Shown piece by piece: positions 46,547-53,730 of a DNA stretch of 64,000 bases. The notes beneath the pieces are model-generated. The model did not search any database. It saw only the letters and a list, made by a program, of their open reading frames with translations, and was not told the origin of the DNA. The DNA comes from JANPPS01 sp965246925 (lineage in GTDB: Bacteria; Pseudomonadota; Alphaproteobacteria; Acetobacterales; Acetobacteraceae), in the NCBI GenBank assembly GCA_965246925.1, contig OZ251994.1:2480001-2544000 (forward strand), in the 5' to 3' direction. Both the position numbers and the translations under genes were made by a program. Position 1 is the stretch's first letter, and the number at the start of each line of letters is the position of its first letter.

Positions 46547-47304
46547 CGCTGTTCGACCTCACCGGACGCACCGCGCTGGTGACCGGCTCCTCGCGCGGGC
46601 TGGGCTTTGCCATGGCGCAGGGCCTGGCCGAGGCGGGGGCGGCGCTGGTCTTGAACGGCACCGGCCCGGCGCGCGTGGCCGAGGCCGCCGCCGGCCTACG
46701 TGACGCCGGGCATACCGTGCACGAGGCCGCGTTCGACGTGACGGACGAGGCCGCGATCACCACCGCGTTCGCGCGGCTGGATCAGCTTGGGGTGGCGGTC
46801 GACATCCTGGTCAACAATGCCGGCATCCAGTTCCGCCGCCCGATGCTGGAGCTGGAGACCGCGGATTGGCGCCGGGTGATCGACACCAACCTCACGAGCG
46901 CCTTCGTCATCGGACGCGAGGCGGCGCGCCGCATGGTGCCGCGCGGGCGGGGCAAGATCATCAACATCGGCTCGCTCACCAGCGCGCTGGCCCGCGCCAC
47001 GGTCGCGCCGTACACGGTGAGCAAGGGCGGGATCAAGATGCTGACGCAGGCGATGGCGGCGGAGTGGGCGGCGGCGGGCATCCAGGCCAACGCGATCGGC
47101 CCCGGCTATATGCTGACGGACATGAACGAGGCCTTGGTGAACGACCCCGCGTTCGACGGCTGGGTCAAGGGGCGCACGCCGTCCCGCCGCTGGGGCCGTC
47201 CAGAGGAGCTGGTGGGCGCCGCCGTGTTCCTGGCCTCGGCGGCGTCCGATTACGTGAACGGGCAGATTATCTACGTGGACGGGGGCATGCTGGCCGTGTT
47301 GTGA
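46543..47304 (+). CDS. Gluconate 5-dehydrogenase-like SDR
   Basis: 253 aa, start GTG 46543 overlapping the dehydratase stop (GTGA). Classical short-chain dehydrogenase: TGSSRGLGFA (G-x-x-x-G-x-G), NNAGIQFRRPMLELE, catalytic Ser in NIGSLTSALAR and Y-x-x-x-K in YTVSKGG. The segments RRPMLELETADWRRVIDTNL and GPGYMLTDMN fit 5-keto-D-gluconate reductase (IdnO/Gno), which interconverts 5-ketogluconate and D-gluconate. With the idonate dehydrogenase it would convert L-idonate to D-gluconate. Last gene of the operon, ending a few bases before the convergent arsH. Confidence 0.85.
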   Translation: MTLFDLTGRTALVTGSSRGLGFAMAQGLAEAGAALVLNGTGPARVAEAAAGLRDAGHTVHEAAFDVTDEAAITTAFARLDQLGVAVDILVNNAGIQFRRPMLELETADWRRVIDTNLTSAFVIGREAARRMVPRGRGKIINIGSLTSALARATVAPYTVSKGGIKMLTQAMAAEWAAAGIQANAIGPGYMLTDMNEALVNDPAFDGWVKGRTPSRRWGRPEELVGAAVFLASAASDYVNGQIIYVDGGMLAVL

Positions 47305-47307
47305 AAG

Positions 47308-47997
47308 CTACAGCCCGTCCGGCAGCGGCGCGGCGGCGGCCAGGCGTTCGCTGTAGCGGTCGACCAGATAGTCCGCCCGGTCCCGGGTCAGCCAGGTGAA
47401 GCGCACCAGCTCCTCCATCACGTCCACCACGCGGTCATACAGGGGGCCCGGATGCATCCGCCCGGCGTCATCGAATTGCTCATAGGCCTTCGGCACGCTG
47501 CTCTGATTGGGGATGGTGATCATCCGCATCCACCGGCCCAGCAGGCGCAGCGTGTTCACCGCGTTGAACGATTGCGACCCGCCCGAGACCTGCATGACCG
47601 CCAGCGTTCGCCCCTGCGTCGGCCGGACCGCGCCGAGTTCGAGCGGCAGCCAGTCGATCTGGTTCTTGAACACGCCCGTCACCGCGCCGTGCACCTCCGG
47701 GCTGCACCAGACCTGACCCTCGCTCCACAACGATAGGGTGCGGAGCTCCTGGACCTTGGGGTGGTCCGCCGGGGCGCCGTTGGCCATCGGCAGGTCGCGC
47801 GGGTCGAAGATGCGAGGCTCGGCGCCCAGGACCTGCAATAGCCGGGCCGCCTCCTCGGTCAGCAGGCGCGAGAACGACCGGGGGCGGAGGCTGCCATACA
47901 GCAGGAGGATGCGCGGGGGGTGGGCGGCGCGCTGCAGCGGCTGCAGCTGGCCGAGGTCGGGGGGCGCTAACAGGTCCGCGCGGAGGCCCGGGGTCAT
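47308..47997 (-). CDS. arsH: ArsH, NADPH-dependent FMN reductase for organoarsenicals
   Basis: 229 aa flavodoxin-like protein. ILLLYGSLRPRSFSRLLTEE holds the FMN phosphate loop with the ArsH-specific R-x-x-S-x-S-R-like run. NQIDWLPLELGAVRPTQGRT and VSGGSQSFNAVNTLRLLGRW are ArsH signatures. It oxidises trivalent methylarsenicals and has quinone reductase activity in characterised homologues. It overlaps arsC by 4 bases and ends the operon arsR-aqpS-arsC-arsH; the tail converges on the SDR gene with only 3 bases between the stops. Confidence 0.94.
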   Translation of the reverse strand: MTPGLRADLLAPPDLGQLQPLQRAAHPPRILLLYGSLRPRSFSRLLTEEAARLLQVLGAEPRIFDPRDLPMANGAPADHPKVQELRTLSLWSEGQVWCSPEVHGAVTGVFKNQIDWLPLELGAVRPTQGRTLAVMQVSGGSQSFNAVNTLRLLGRWMRMITIPNQSSVPKAYEQFDDAGRMHPGPLYDRVVDVMEELVRFTWLTRDRADYLVDRYSERLAAAAPLPDGL

Positions 47998-48398
47998 ACC
48001 GGCGTCACCGGCGCGCCATCCTCCTTATTGAAACCCTCCGGCAGCGTGCCGTCCAGCAGTTCCAGCACGCGCTCGGATGGACGGCAGAGCCGGACGCCGC
48101 GCGGGGTCACGACGATCGGGCGCTCGATCAGGATCGGGTGCTGGGCGATGGCGTCCAGCAGGCCGGCCTCGGTGATTGCCGGGTCATCGAGGCCGAGCGC
48201 GTCGTATGGCGTGCCCTTGCGGCGCATGGCCTGGCGAAGGGTCAGGCCCATGCGGCGCAGCAGGTCCAGCAACTCGGCCCGGTTGGGCGGGGTTTGCAAG
48301 TATTCGATCACCATCGGCTCGGTCCCGGTGGCGCGGATCATGGCCAGCGTGTTGCGGGACGTGCCGCAGGCGGGGTTGTGGTAGATGGTTACGGTCAT
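47994..48398 (-). CDS. arsC: Arsenate reductase, glutaredoxin-linked ArsC
   Basis: 134 aa from ATG 48398. Thioredoxin-fold enzyme that reduces arsenate to arsenite with glutathione/glutaredoxin. The catalytic C11 is in YHNPACGTSRNTL, and the arginines that bind the oxyanion fall in RAELLDLLRRMGLTLRQAMR, ERPIVVTP and VRLCRPSERVLELL. The length is close to E. coli R773 ArsC (141). Its start shares one base with the aquaporin stop, so arsenite is made next to its exit channel. Confidence 0.95.
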   Translation of the reverse strand: MTVTIYHNPACGTSRNTLAMIRATGTEPMVIEYLQTPPNRAELLDLLRRMGLTLRQAMRRKGTPYDALGLDDPAITEAGLLDAIAQHPILIERPIVVTPRGVRLCRPSERVLELLDGTLPEGFNKEDGAPVTPV

Positions 48399-49090
48399 CA
48401 CTGCGCCTCGGCCTGCATCGGCGCCGCCGCCGATTGTTGTAAGAGCCAGCCCATCAGCGCCATGCCGGCCAGCGCGCCCGCCCCCTGCGCCAGCACGAAG
48501 CCCGGCAGGTCGGCCGGGCGGATGCCGGAAAAGCTGTTGGTCAGGGATCGCGCCGCCGCCACGGCCGGGTTCGCGAACGAGGTGGAGGCGGTGAACCAGT
48601 ATGCCGCGGTGATATAAAGCCCCACCAGCGCCGGCACCGCCGCCTGCAGGAAACGGAGGCCGGCCAGGATGGTCACGATCAGGCCGAACGTCGCCACCGC
48701 CTCCGCGAACCACTGCGCGCCGCCAGTGCGGACCTTGGCCGAGGGCTCGATCAGCGGTAGCCCGAACATCAGATGCGCGGCCAGGGTGCCGGCCACTCCC
48801 CCGGCCAGCTGCGCCGCCGCATACAGCGCGGCCTCCCGCGGTGGCAGCTCGCGCCGCAACGCGAACACGAGCGACACTGCCGGGTTGAAATGCGCGCCGG
48901 AGATAGGGCCGAGGATGGTGATCAGCACCACCAGCACCGCCCCAGTCGCCACCGTATTGCCCAGCAGCATCAGCGCGACATCGGCTGTCAGGGACTGCGC
49001 CATGATGCCCGACCCTACGACCGTCGTGACCAGGAGCGCGGTGCCCAGCGCCTCCGCCGCCAAGCGCCGGGGCAGGTCGTAGGCGATCAT
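48398..49090 (-). CDS. aqpS: Arsenite-conducting aquaglyceroporin AqpS-like
   Basis: 230 aa from ATG 49090. MIP-family channel with six membrane helices and both pore motifs: GAHFNPAVSL in the first half and SFANPAVAAARSLT in the second. In Sinorhizobium meliloti the equivalent arsR-aqpS-arsC-arsH operon uses AqpS instead of an ArsB/ArsY pump to let arsenite flow out down its gradient; the gene order here is the same. No ArsB or Acr3 gene is present in the operon. It overlaps arsR by four bases. Confidence 0.92.
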   Translation of the reverse strand: MIAYDLPRRLAAEALGTALLVTTVVGSGIMAQSLTADVALMLLGNTVATGAVLVVLITILGPISGAHFNPAVSLVFALRRELPPREAALYAAAQLAGGVAGTLAAHLMFGLPLIEPSAKVRTGGAQWFAEAVATFGLIVTILAGLRFLQAAVPALVGLYITAAYWFTASTSFANPAVAAARSLTNSFSGIRPADLPGFVLAQGAGALAGMALMGWLLQQSAAAPMQAEAQ

Positions 49091-49407
49091 GCCGCCACTC
49101 CGCACGTGGCGCCGCCACAGCAATTCTCGGTCAGGAAGGCCAATAGCGCATTCATGGCGGCGATATCGGGCGCATAGAACAGGTTGCGGCTCACCCGGCG
49201 CTGCGTCACCAGCCCGGCGTGCAGCAATTGCTGCAGATGGAAGGTGAGCGAGGAGGGCGGCACCCCGAGCGCGGCCGCCAGCTGCCCGGCGGGCAGACCC
49301 TCCGGCCCCCGCTCTACCAGCAGGCGGAAGGCGCGCAGCCGTGTATCCTGCGCGAGCGCCCCGAGGACGGCCACGGCGATGGCGGTATCCATCCTGTCAT
49401 CCATCAT
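49087..49407 (-). CDS. arsR: ArsR family arsenite-responsive repressor
   Basis: 106 aa from 49407, with an ATG at 49392 as an equally good start given the very short leader. Winged-helix repressor: LGALAQDTRLRAFRLLVERG, recognition helix LGVPPSSLTFHLQQLLHAGL, wing VTQRRVSRNLFYA. Cysteines for arsenite are at the C-terminus (ENCCGGATC), as in the Acidithiobacillus/Sinorhizobium-type ArsR, not in the alpha-3 helix. It should repress the operon from the promoter just upstream until arsenite binds. Confidence 0.94.
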   Translation of the reverse strand: MMDDRMDTAIAVAVLGALAQDTRLRAFRLLVERGPEGLPAGQLAAALGVPPSSLTFHLQQLLHAGLVTQRRVSRNLFYAPDIAAMNALLAFLTENCCGGATCGVAA

Positions 49408-49421
49408 ATTTCTAGTTCTAT

Positions 49422-49450
49422 CGTATAGTCCGGTCGCATAGCTCGGTCAA
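49422..49450 (-). promoter_or_regulatory. Promoter of the arsR-aqpS-arsC-arsH operon
   Basis: On the minus strand TTGACC (49445-49450), 17 bases, TATACG (49422-49427). The A/T-rich stretch ATAGAACTAGAAATAT lies between the -10 and the start codon and is the likely ArsR operator. The predicted transcript starts only about 8 bases before the first ATG. Confidence 0.65.
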
Positions 49451-49496
49451 CCCGCGCGCGCTTGCCCGGCACCGCCCCGGCCCACATATTCCCTGC

Positions 49497-49700
49497 ATGC
49501 ACGACATCCAACTCAACGGAGCGCCCCATCGGATCGTGGCGGGGGTGACCGTCGCGGGCCTGCTCGAAAGCCTCGGTTTGCCGATGCAGAAGGTCGCGGT
49601 GGAGCGGAATGCGGCGATCGTGCCGCGCTCGATCTATGCGCAGACGGTGCTGACGCCGGGTGACCAGATCGAGATCGTGCATTTTATCGGAGGGGGCTGA
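49497..49700 (+). CDS. thiS: Sulfur carrier protein ThiS
   Basis: 67 aa ubiquitin-like protein that carries thiocarboxylate sulfur for the thiazole of thiamine. The beta-grasp fold starts HDIQLNGAPHRI, has VAVERNAAIVPRS in the middle and ends HFIGGG, the diglycine-type tail (one extra Gly) that is adenylated and thiolated. Three bases separate it from thiG. It diverges from arsR across about 90 bases. Confidence 0.95.
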   Translation: MHDIQLNGAPHRIVAGVTVAGLLESLGLPMQKVAVERNAAIVPRSIYAQTVLTPGDQIEIVHFIGGG

Positions 49701-49703
49701 GCC

Positions 49704-50492
49704 ATGGATGGATTTGCGGCGCAGGACAGCTGGACCGTGGCGGGGCGAAGCTTCCGCAGCCGGCTCGTGGTCGGCACCGGCAAGTATAAAAGTTTGGAGG
49801 AGACCGCGGCGGCGATCGAGGCCTCGGGTGCGGAGATGGTGACGGTGGCGGTGCGCCGGGTCAATCTGTCGGACCCGGGGGCGCCGATGCTGCAAGATTT
49901 CGTGGACCCGAAGCGCTACACCTATTTGCCGAACACCGCGGGCTGCCATACGGCCAGCGATGCCGTCCGCACGCTGCGCCTGGCGCGGGAGGCGGGGGGG
50001 TGGAACCTCGTAAAGCTCGAGGTACTGGGCCCGCCGCCGCATTTATATCCCGACATGGCCGCGACGTTCGAGGCGGCGGAGGCGCTGATCAGGGACGGGT
50101 TCGAGGTGATGGTGTATTGCGCCGACGACCCGGTGGCGTCCAAGCGCCTGGAGGAGATGGGGTGCGTCGCGATCATGCCGCTGGGCGCGCCGATCGGCTC
50201 CGGCCTTGGCCTGCAGAACCCGGCGATGCTGGCAATGTTGATCGAACAGGCTGGGGTTCCGGTGCTGGTGGATGCCGGCGTGGGCACCGCGTCCGATGCG
50301 GCGATTGCGATGGAGCTCGGCTGTGACGCGGTGCTGCTGAACTCCGCCATCGCCCATGCGCGGGAGCCGGTGGTGATGGCGCGGGCGATGCGGGCGGCGG
50401 TGGAGGCGGGGCGGCTCGCCTTCCTCGCTGGGCGCATGCCGCGCCGGATGGGGGCCGATCCTTCGAGCCCGCTGGCCGGGCTGATTCGGTAG
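49704..50492 (+). CDS. thiG: Thiazole synthase ThiG
   Basis: 262 aa TIM-barrel enzyme that builds thiazole phosphate from 1-deoxyxylulose-5-phosphate, ThiS-thiocarboxylate and dehydroglycine. The Schiff-base lysine lies in NLVKLEVLGPPPHLYPD. Phosphate-binding loops are IMPLGAPIGSGLGLQNP and VLVDAGVGTASDAAIAMELG, followed by VLLNSAIA. The N-terminus SRLVVGTGKYKSLEE is canonical. Glycine oxidase ThiO or ThiH and ThiE, which often adjoin, are not in this window, so the thiamine genes are split in this genome. Confidence 0.96.
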   Translation: MDGFAAQDSWTVAGRSFRSRLVVGTGKYKSLEETAAAIEASGAEMVTVAVRRVNLSDPGAPMLQDFVDPKRYTYLPNTAGCHTASDAVRTLRLAREAGGWNLVKLEVLGPPPHLYPDMAATFEAAEALIRDGFEVMVYCADDPVASKRLEEMGCVAIMPLGAPIGSGLGLQNPAMLAMLIEQAGVPVLVDAGVGTASDAAIAMELGCDAVLLNSAIAHAREPVVMARAMRAAVEAGRLAFLAGRMPRRMGADPSSPLAGLIR

Positions 50493-50801
50493 GTGGATTA
50501 GCCCTTGCGCCATCTTCCATATAACGGTCCCCTGTATCAGGCGGTTGGCGCGAGGGGTCGTCCACTCCACGATTAGAAACGTGGTTGAATACTACAGTAT
50601 ATTCTGCAATACAAATGACTTAAAGATCAGCCTCAGACAACGGCAACGTTCATTACAATCAATACAATCGATCTGGATTGGGCTTGGGCTAGGTTATGCC
50701 AAAGCTGTAAGAACAGTGACTTAGCCGGTGCGTAAACTTTTCTGTTGCTCTCGGTTCCGTGTTTATGTCCTATGCCGGTTCAACAGATACGGACAGACCC
50801 A
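50493..50801 (+). other. A/T-richer intergenic region between thiG and rlpA
   Basis: About 310 bases with lower GC than the surroundings, especially 50580-50740. No reading frame with a ribosome-binding site is seen, and no tRNA or clear hairpin. It presumably holds the rlpA promoter and thiG 3' end; no convincing -35/-10 pair could be assigned. Confidence 0.5.
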
Positions 50802-51356
50802 GTGAACGCATCGCTGACCGCCGCACTCTCCTCCATCTTTCTACTCTGCACGGCCCGGGCCGAAGCAAGCTGGAGCCAGCAGGGAGACGCGTCATGGTAT
50901 GGACGCGAACTGCAGGGGCGGCGCACCAGCAACGGTGAGTCTTTTGACCAAAACCGCATGACGGCCGCGCATACCACGCTACCCCTCGGCAGCCTCGTCC
51001 GTGTGACCTCCGGCCGCACCGGGGAGAGCGTGGTCGTCACCATTACCGACCGCCTGCCGCACAAACAGACCCGGGTCATCGACCTGTCCCGCGGTGCCGC
51101 GTCCCGCATCGGCCTCGTCAGTCAAGGGGTCGGCCCCGTCAGCCTGGTGATGGCCGAGGGCGCGGCGGAGGAGAGTGCTGAGGCAACCGAGGAGGAGGCG
51201 GGCGATCCGGCACCGGCCCATCGGTCGCGATATGGTCGGCGACATACGCCCCCCGCGCACCCAGCGGCAACGGCGGGCCATCGGTCGAATCATATGCCGT
51301 CTGTAGTTCGAGTTCGGAGTTCAGCTCCGCTCCCAGCAAGACTGCATAGGCTGTAA
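50802..51356 (+). CDS. RlpA-like septal ring protein (double-psi beta-barrel)
   Basis: 184 aa, start GTG 50802, giving a signal peptide (NASLTAALSSIFLLCTARAEA). The mature domain is a double-psi beta-barrel: GDASWYGRELQGRRTSNGES, TAAHTTLPLGSLVRVT and VTITDRLPHKQTRVIDLSRG with the catalytic-type Asp. RlpA proteins are lytic transglycosylases of denuded septal glycan; the SPOR domain of the long form is absent. After about residue 120 the sequence becomes low-complexity and runs antisense into yihY for 218 bases; that tail may not be under selection as protein. Confidence 0.8.
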   Translation: MNASLTAALSSIFLLCTARAEASWSQQGDASWYGRELQGRRTSNGESFDQNRMTAAHTTLPLGSLVRVTSGRTGESVVVTITDRLPHKQTRVIDLSRGAASRIGLVSQGVGPVSLVMAEGAAEESAEATEEEAGDPAPAHRSRYGRRHTPPAHPAATAGHRSNHMPSVVRVRSSAPLPARLHRL

Positions 51357-52290
51357 CGAAGAACCACATCATGATCCCGACCACGGTGCCGAGCGGCCCG
51401 TAGGTCGCGTCATAGCTGGCGATGTGCCCGACATAGAGCGAGAACAAAGCGGACGCCCCCACCCACAGCACCGTCGCCACCAATGAACCCGGCGTCACCC
51501 ACGCCCAGCGCGGACGCTCCCGCGACGGGCCGTAGCGGTAGAGCATTGACAAGGCCGTCAGGACCGCCAGGATCAGCAGGCCGAAGCTCGAGACTCGGAT
51601 CAGCAAAGTCTGGTGGCTGGAAACGCCCAGAAAATTCAGCATGGCCGGCAAGCCTACCAGAAGCGCGAGCCCGATCGTGGCACTAAGGATCGCCCCCAGG
51701 GTGATACCGAACGCGGTAAGCTGAAACCGTAATATGCTCCGGCGCTCCGTCTCCTCGTAAGCGAGGTTGAGCGCGGACAGGATCGCCTTCACCCCGGTCG
51801 CCGAACTCCAGAACGCGACGCCCACGCTGATGACCAGCCGCATCCCCAGCGTACCCGGCGGCTGGCTAACCAGCATGCGCACCCGTTCATCGATCAGGGT
51901 CCAGGCCGAGGGCGGCAACAAGTCCCGCAACACGGCCAACTGCGGCTCCACCGTCTCACGGTCGAACAGGAGGCCATAGACCGAGATCAGCATCGATATC
52001 GCCGGGAACAGCGCCAGCGTGCCGTAGAACGCACAGCCAGCGGCGGTGAGTGAGATCCGGTCCGTCAGCATCTCGATCATGGTGCGCCGAAGCACTGCGC
52101 GCCAGCCGCGCCACGGGATGTCCGCCGGGCTTTCGGCATGGCGGCCGAGCGCATCCGCCTCCGGCTCCTCGGCGATTCGCAACGCCTCCTTGGCGCCAGC
52201 CGCGTCTTCACGCGGGGAACGGGACGCCGCCGGGCTGGGGCCGGGTGGGGAGGAGGGTGGGGCCACGATGCGGTTCCTAAACAAGAACAA
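51139..52290 (-). CDS. YihY/BrkB family inner-membrane protein
   Basis: 383 aa. After a polar N-terminus of about 60 residues there are six or so membrane helices, beginning RISLTAAGCAFYGTLALFPA, the conserved first span of the YihY/virulence factor BrkB family. Others are GVAFWSSATGVKAILSALNL, TLGAILSATIGLALLVGLP and YGPLGTVVGIMMWFFVTAYA, with the motif LLGAELNSELE. Function unknown; once misassigned as RNase BN. The C-terminal 60 residues are Pro/Arg-rich and overlap the rlpA 3' end on the opposite strand. The start could be internal since the first 50 residues are not family-like. Confidence 0.85.
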   Translation of the reverse strand: MFLFRNRIVAPPSSPPGPSPAASRSPREDAAGAKEALRIAEEPEADALGRHAESPADIPWRGWRAVLRRTMIEMLTDRISLTAAGCAFYGTLALFPAISMLISVYGLLFDRETVEPQLAVLRDLLPPSAWTLIDERVRMLVSQPPGTLGMRLVISVGVAFWSSATGVKAILSALNLAYEETERRSILRFQLTAFGITLGAILSATIGLALLVGLPAMLNFLGVSSHQTLLIRVSSFGLLILAVLTALSMLYRYGPSRERPRWAWVTPGSLVATVLWVGASALFSLYVGHIASYDATYGPLGTVVGIMMWFFVTAYAVLLGAELNSELELQTAYDSTDGPPLPLGARGAYVADHIATDGPVPDRPPPPRLPQHSPPPRPRPSPG

Positions 52291-52599
52291 TGGTTTAGAC
52301 GGTTCGACGATATCTGGCGGGCGAGAGTTAGTGAAAGTTGAGGGTAAGATGAAAAAAATGACAGACTAGCCGATATTTTCGCTTGCGCCCCGGGGAGTGT
52401 GGTCCTATTTCCCCGATCCACGCAGCAACGCACGTGCCTCTGGCCCCCGGGTTACGCAACGACGTCAAGCGTTCTGGCACACCTTGATTTCGCTGGTTCG
52501 TTCGACCGTTCCGTTTAACCCCGCATCACCGGCCCAACGTGCCCGGTGTGCACGTTCCTGCCCACCCAGCAGGAGCGTCTGGCTTGGAGACTAGTCGCG
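52291..52599 (+). promoter_or_regulatory. Long leader of the decarboxylase gene, possible regulatory RNA
   Basis: About 309 bases between divergent yihY and the decarboxylase ATG. The stretch 52480-52599 contains potential hairpins, for example CCTGC and GCAGG at 52557-52573 around CCACCCA. Alphaproteobacterial ornithine decarboxylase genes often carry the structured speF leader RNA, so a related element is plausible, but I cannot match the consensus by eye. No small gene is evident. Confidence 0.35.
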
Positions 52600-53730
52600 A
52601 TGACTCCCAAGATCGCAGCCTATCTGGCTGACAACACACCCGCCACGCCCTGCCTCGTCCTCGATGTGGACCGGGTCGAGCAGAATTACCGCACCCTGCT
52701 GCGTGCCCTGCCGCTGGCGCGGGTGTATTACGCCGTGAAGGCCAACCCGGCGGCTCCGATCCTGGAGCGGCTGACCGGCCTCGGCAGCAGCTTCGACGCC
52801 GCCTCGTTCGAGGAAATCCAGTTCTGTCTGAATGCCGGGGCGGAGCCCGCGCGCATCAGCTACGGCAACACGATCAAGAAGGTCTCGGCCATCCAGCGCG
52901 CCCACGCGGCGGGGGTCACGATGTTTGCCTTCGATAGCGCCGAGGAGCTGGAGAAGATCGCCGCCCACGCGCCGGGTGCGCGGGTGTATTGCCGCCTGCT
53001 GGTGCAGAATGACGGCGCCGAATGGCCGCTCAGCCGCAAGTTCGGCACCACGGTGGACGTCGCGAAGGAGCTGATGATCCGCGCCGGCCAGCTCGGCCTA
53101 GACCCGTACGGCCTGAGCTTCCACGTGGGCAGCCAGCAGACCACGACCGGCAGCTACGAGACCGCGATCGGCCGGGTTGCGATGCTGTTCACCGATCTCG
53201 AGCAGGCGGGCGTGAAGCTGCGCATGGTCAATCTGGGCGGCGGCTACCCGGTGCGCTACCGCGATGAGATCCCAGGGATCGACCGCTTCGCCGACGCCAT
53301 CATGCACGCCATGACCGCGCATTTCGGCAACGACCTGCCGGAAATCCTGGTCGAGCCCGGGCGCTTCCTGGTTGGCGACGCCGGCGTCGTCAGCGCCGAG
53401 GTGGTCCTGGTCTGTCACAAGGCGAAGGCCGACCCGGTGCGCTGGGTCTATCTCGACATCGGCCGCTTCGGCGGCCTGGCCGAGACCGAAGGCGAGTCGA
53501 TCAAGTACCGTTTCCAGACACCGCATGACGGAGGCGACACCGGCCCGGTCGCGCTTGCCGGCCCGACCTGTGACGGCGCTGATATCCTGTATGAGCGCGC
53601 CAACTACCGTATGCCGCTCGCGCTGCGGTGCGGCGACCGGATCGAGATCGACAGCGCCGGTGCCTACACCACGACCTACGCTAGCCAGCGCTTCAACGGC
53701 TTCGCACCGCTGGCGGAACACTACATCTGA
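52600..53730 (+). CDS. Ornithine/lysine decarboxylase, fold type III
   Basis: 376 aa from ATG 52600; a GTG at 52546 would add 18 residues without similarity. PLP enzyme of the eukaryotic ODC fold. The PLP lysine is in YYAVKANPAAP; phosphate and ring contacts are in SFHVGSQ and NLGGGYP; VEPGRFLVGDAG and the active-site cysteine in GPTCDGADILYERA follow. It decarboxylates ornithine to putrescine (and in some homologues lysine to cadaverine), starting polyamine synthesis in the cytoplasm. Its stop overlaps the probable CTG start of the CoA-transferase-like gene. Confidence 0.93.
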   Translation: MTPKIAAYLADNTPATPCLVLDVDRVEQNYRTLLRALPLARVYYAVKANPAAPILERLTGLGSSFDAASFEEIQFCLNAGAEPARISYGNTIKKVSAIQRAHAAGVTMFAFDSAEELEKIAAHAPGARVYCRLLVQNDGAEWPLSRKFGTTVDVAKELMIRAGQLGLDPYGLSFHVGSQQTTTGSYETAIGRVAMLFTDLEQAGVKLRMVNLGGGYPVRYRDEIPGIDRFADAIMHAMTAHFGNDLPEILVEPGRFLVGDAGVVSAEVVLVCHKAKADPVRWVYLDIGRFGGLAETEGESIKYRFQTPHDGGDTGPVALAGPTCDGADILYERANYRMPLALRCGDRIEIDSAGAYTTTYASQRFNGFAPLAEHYI

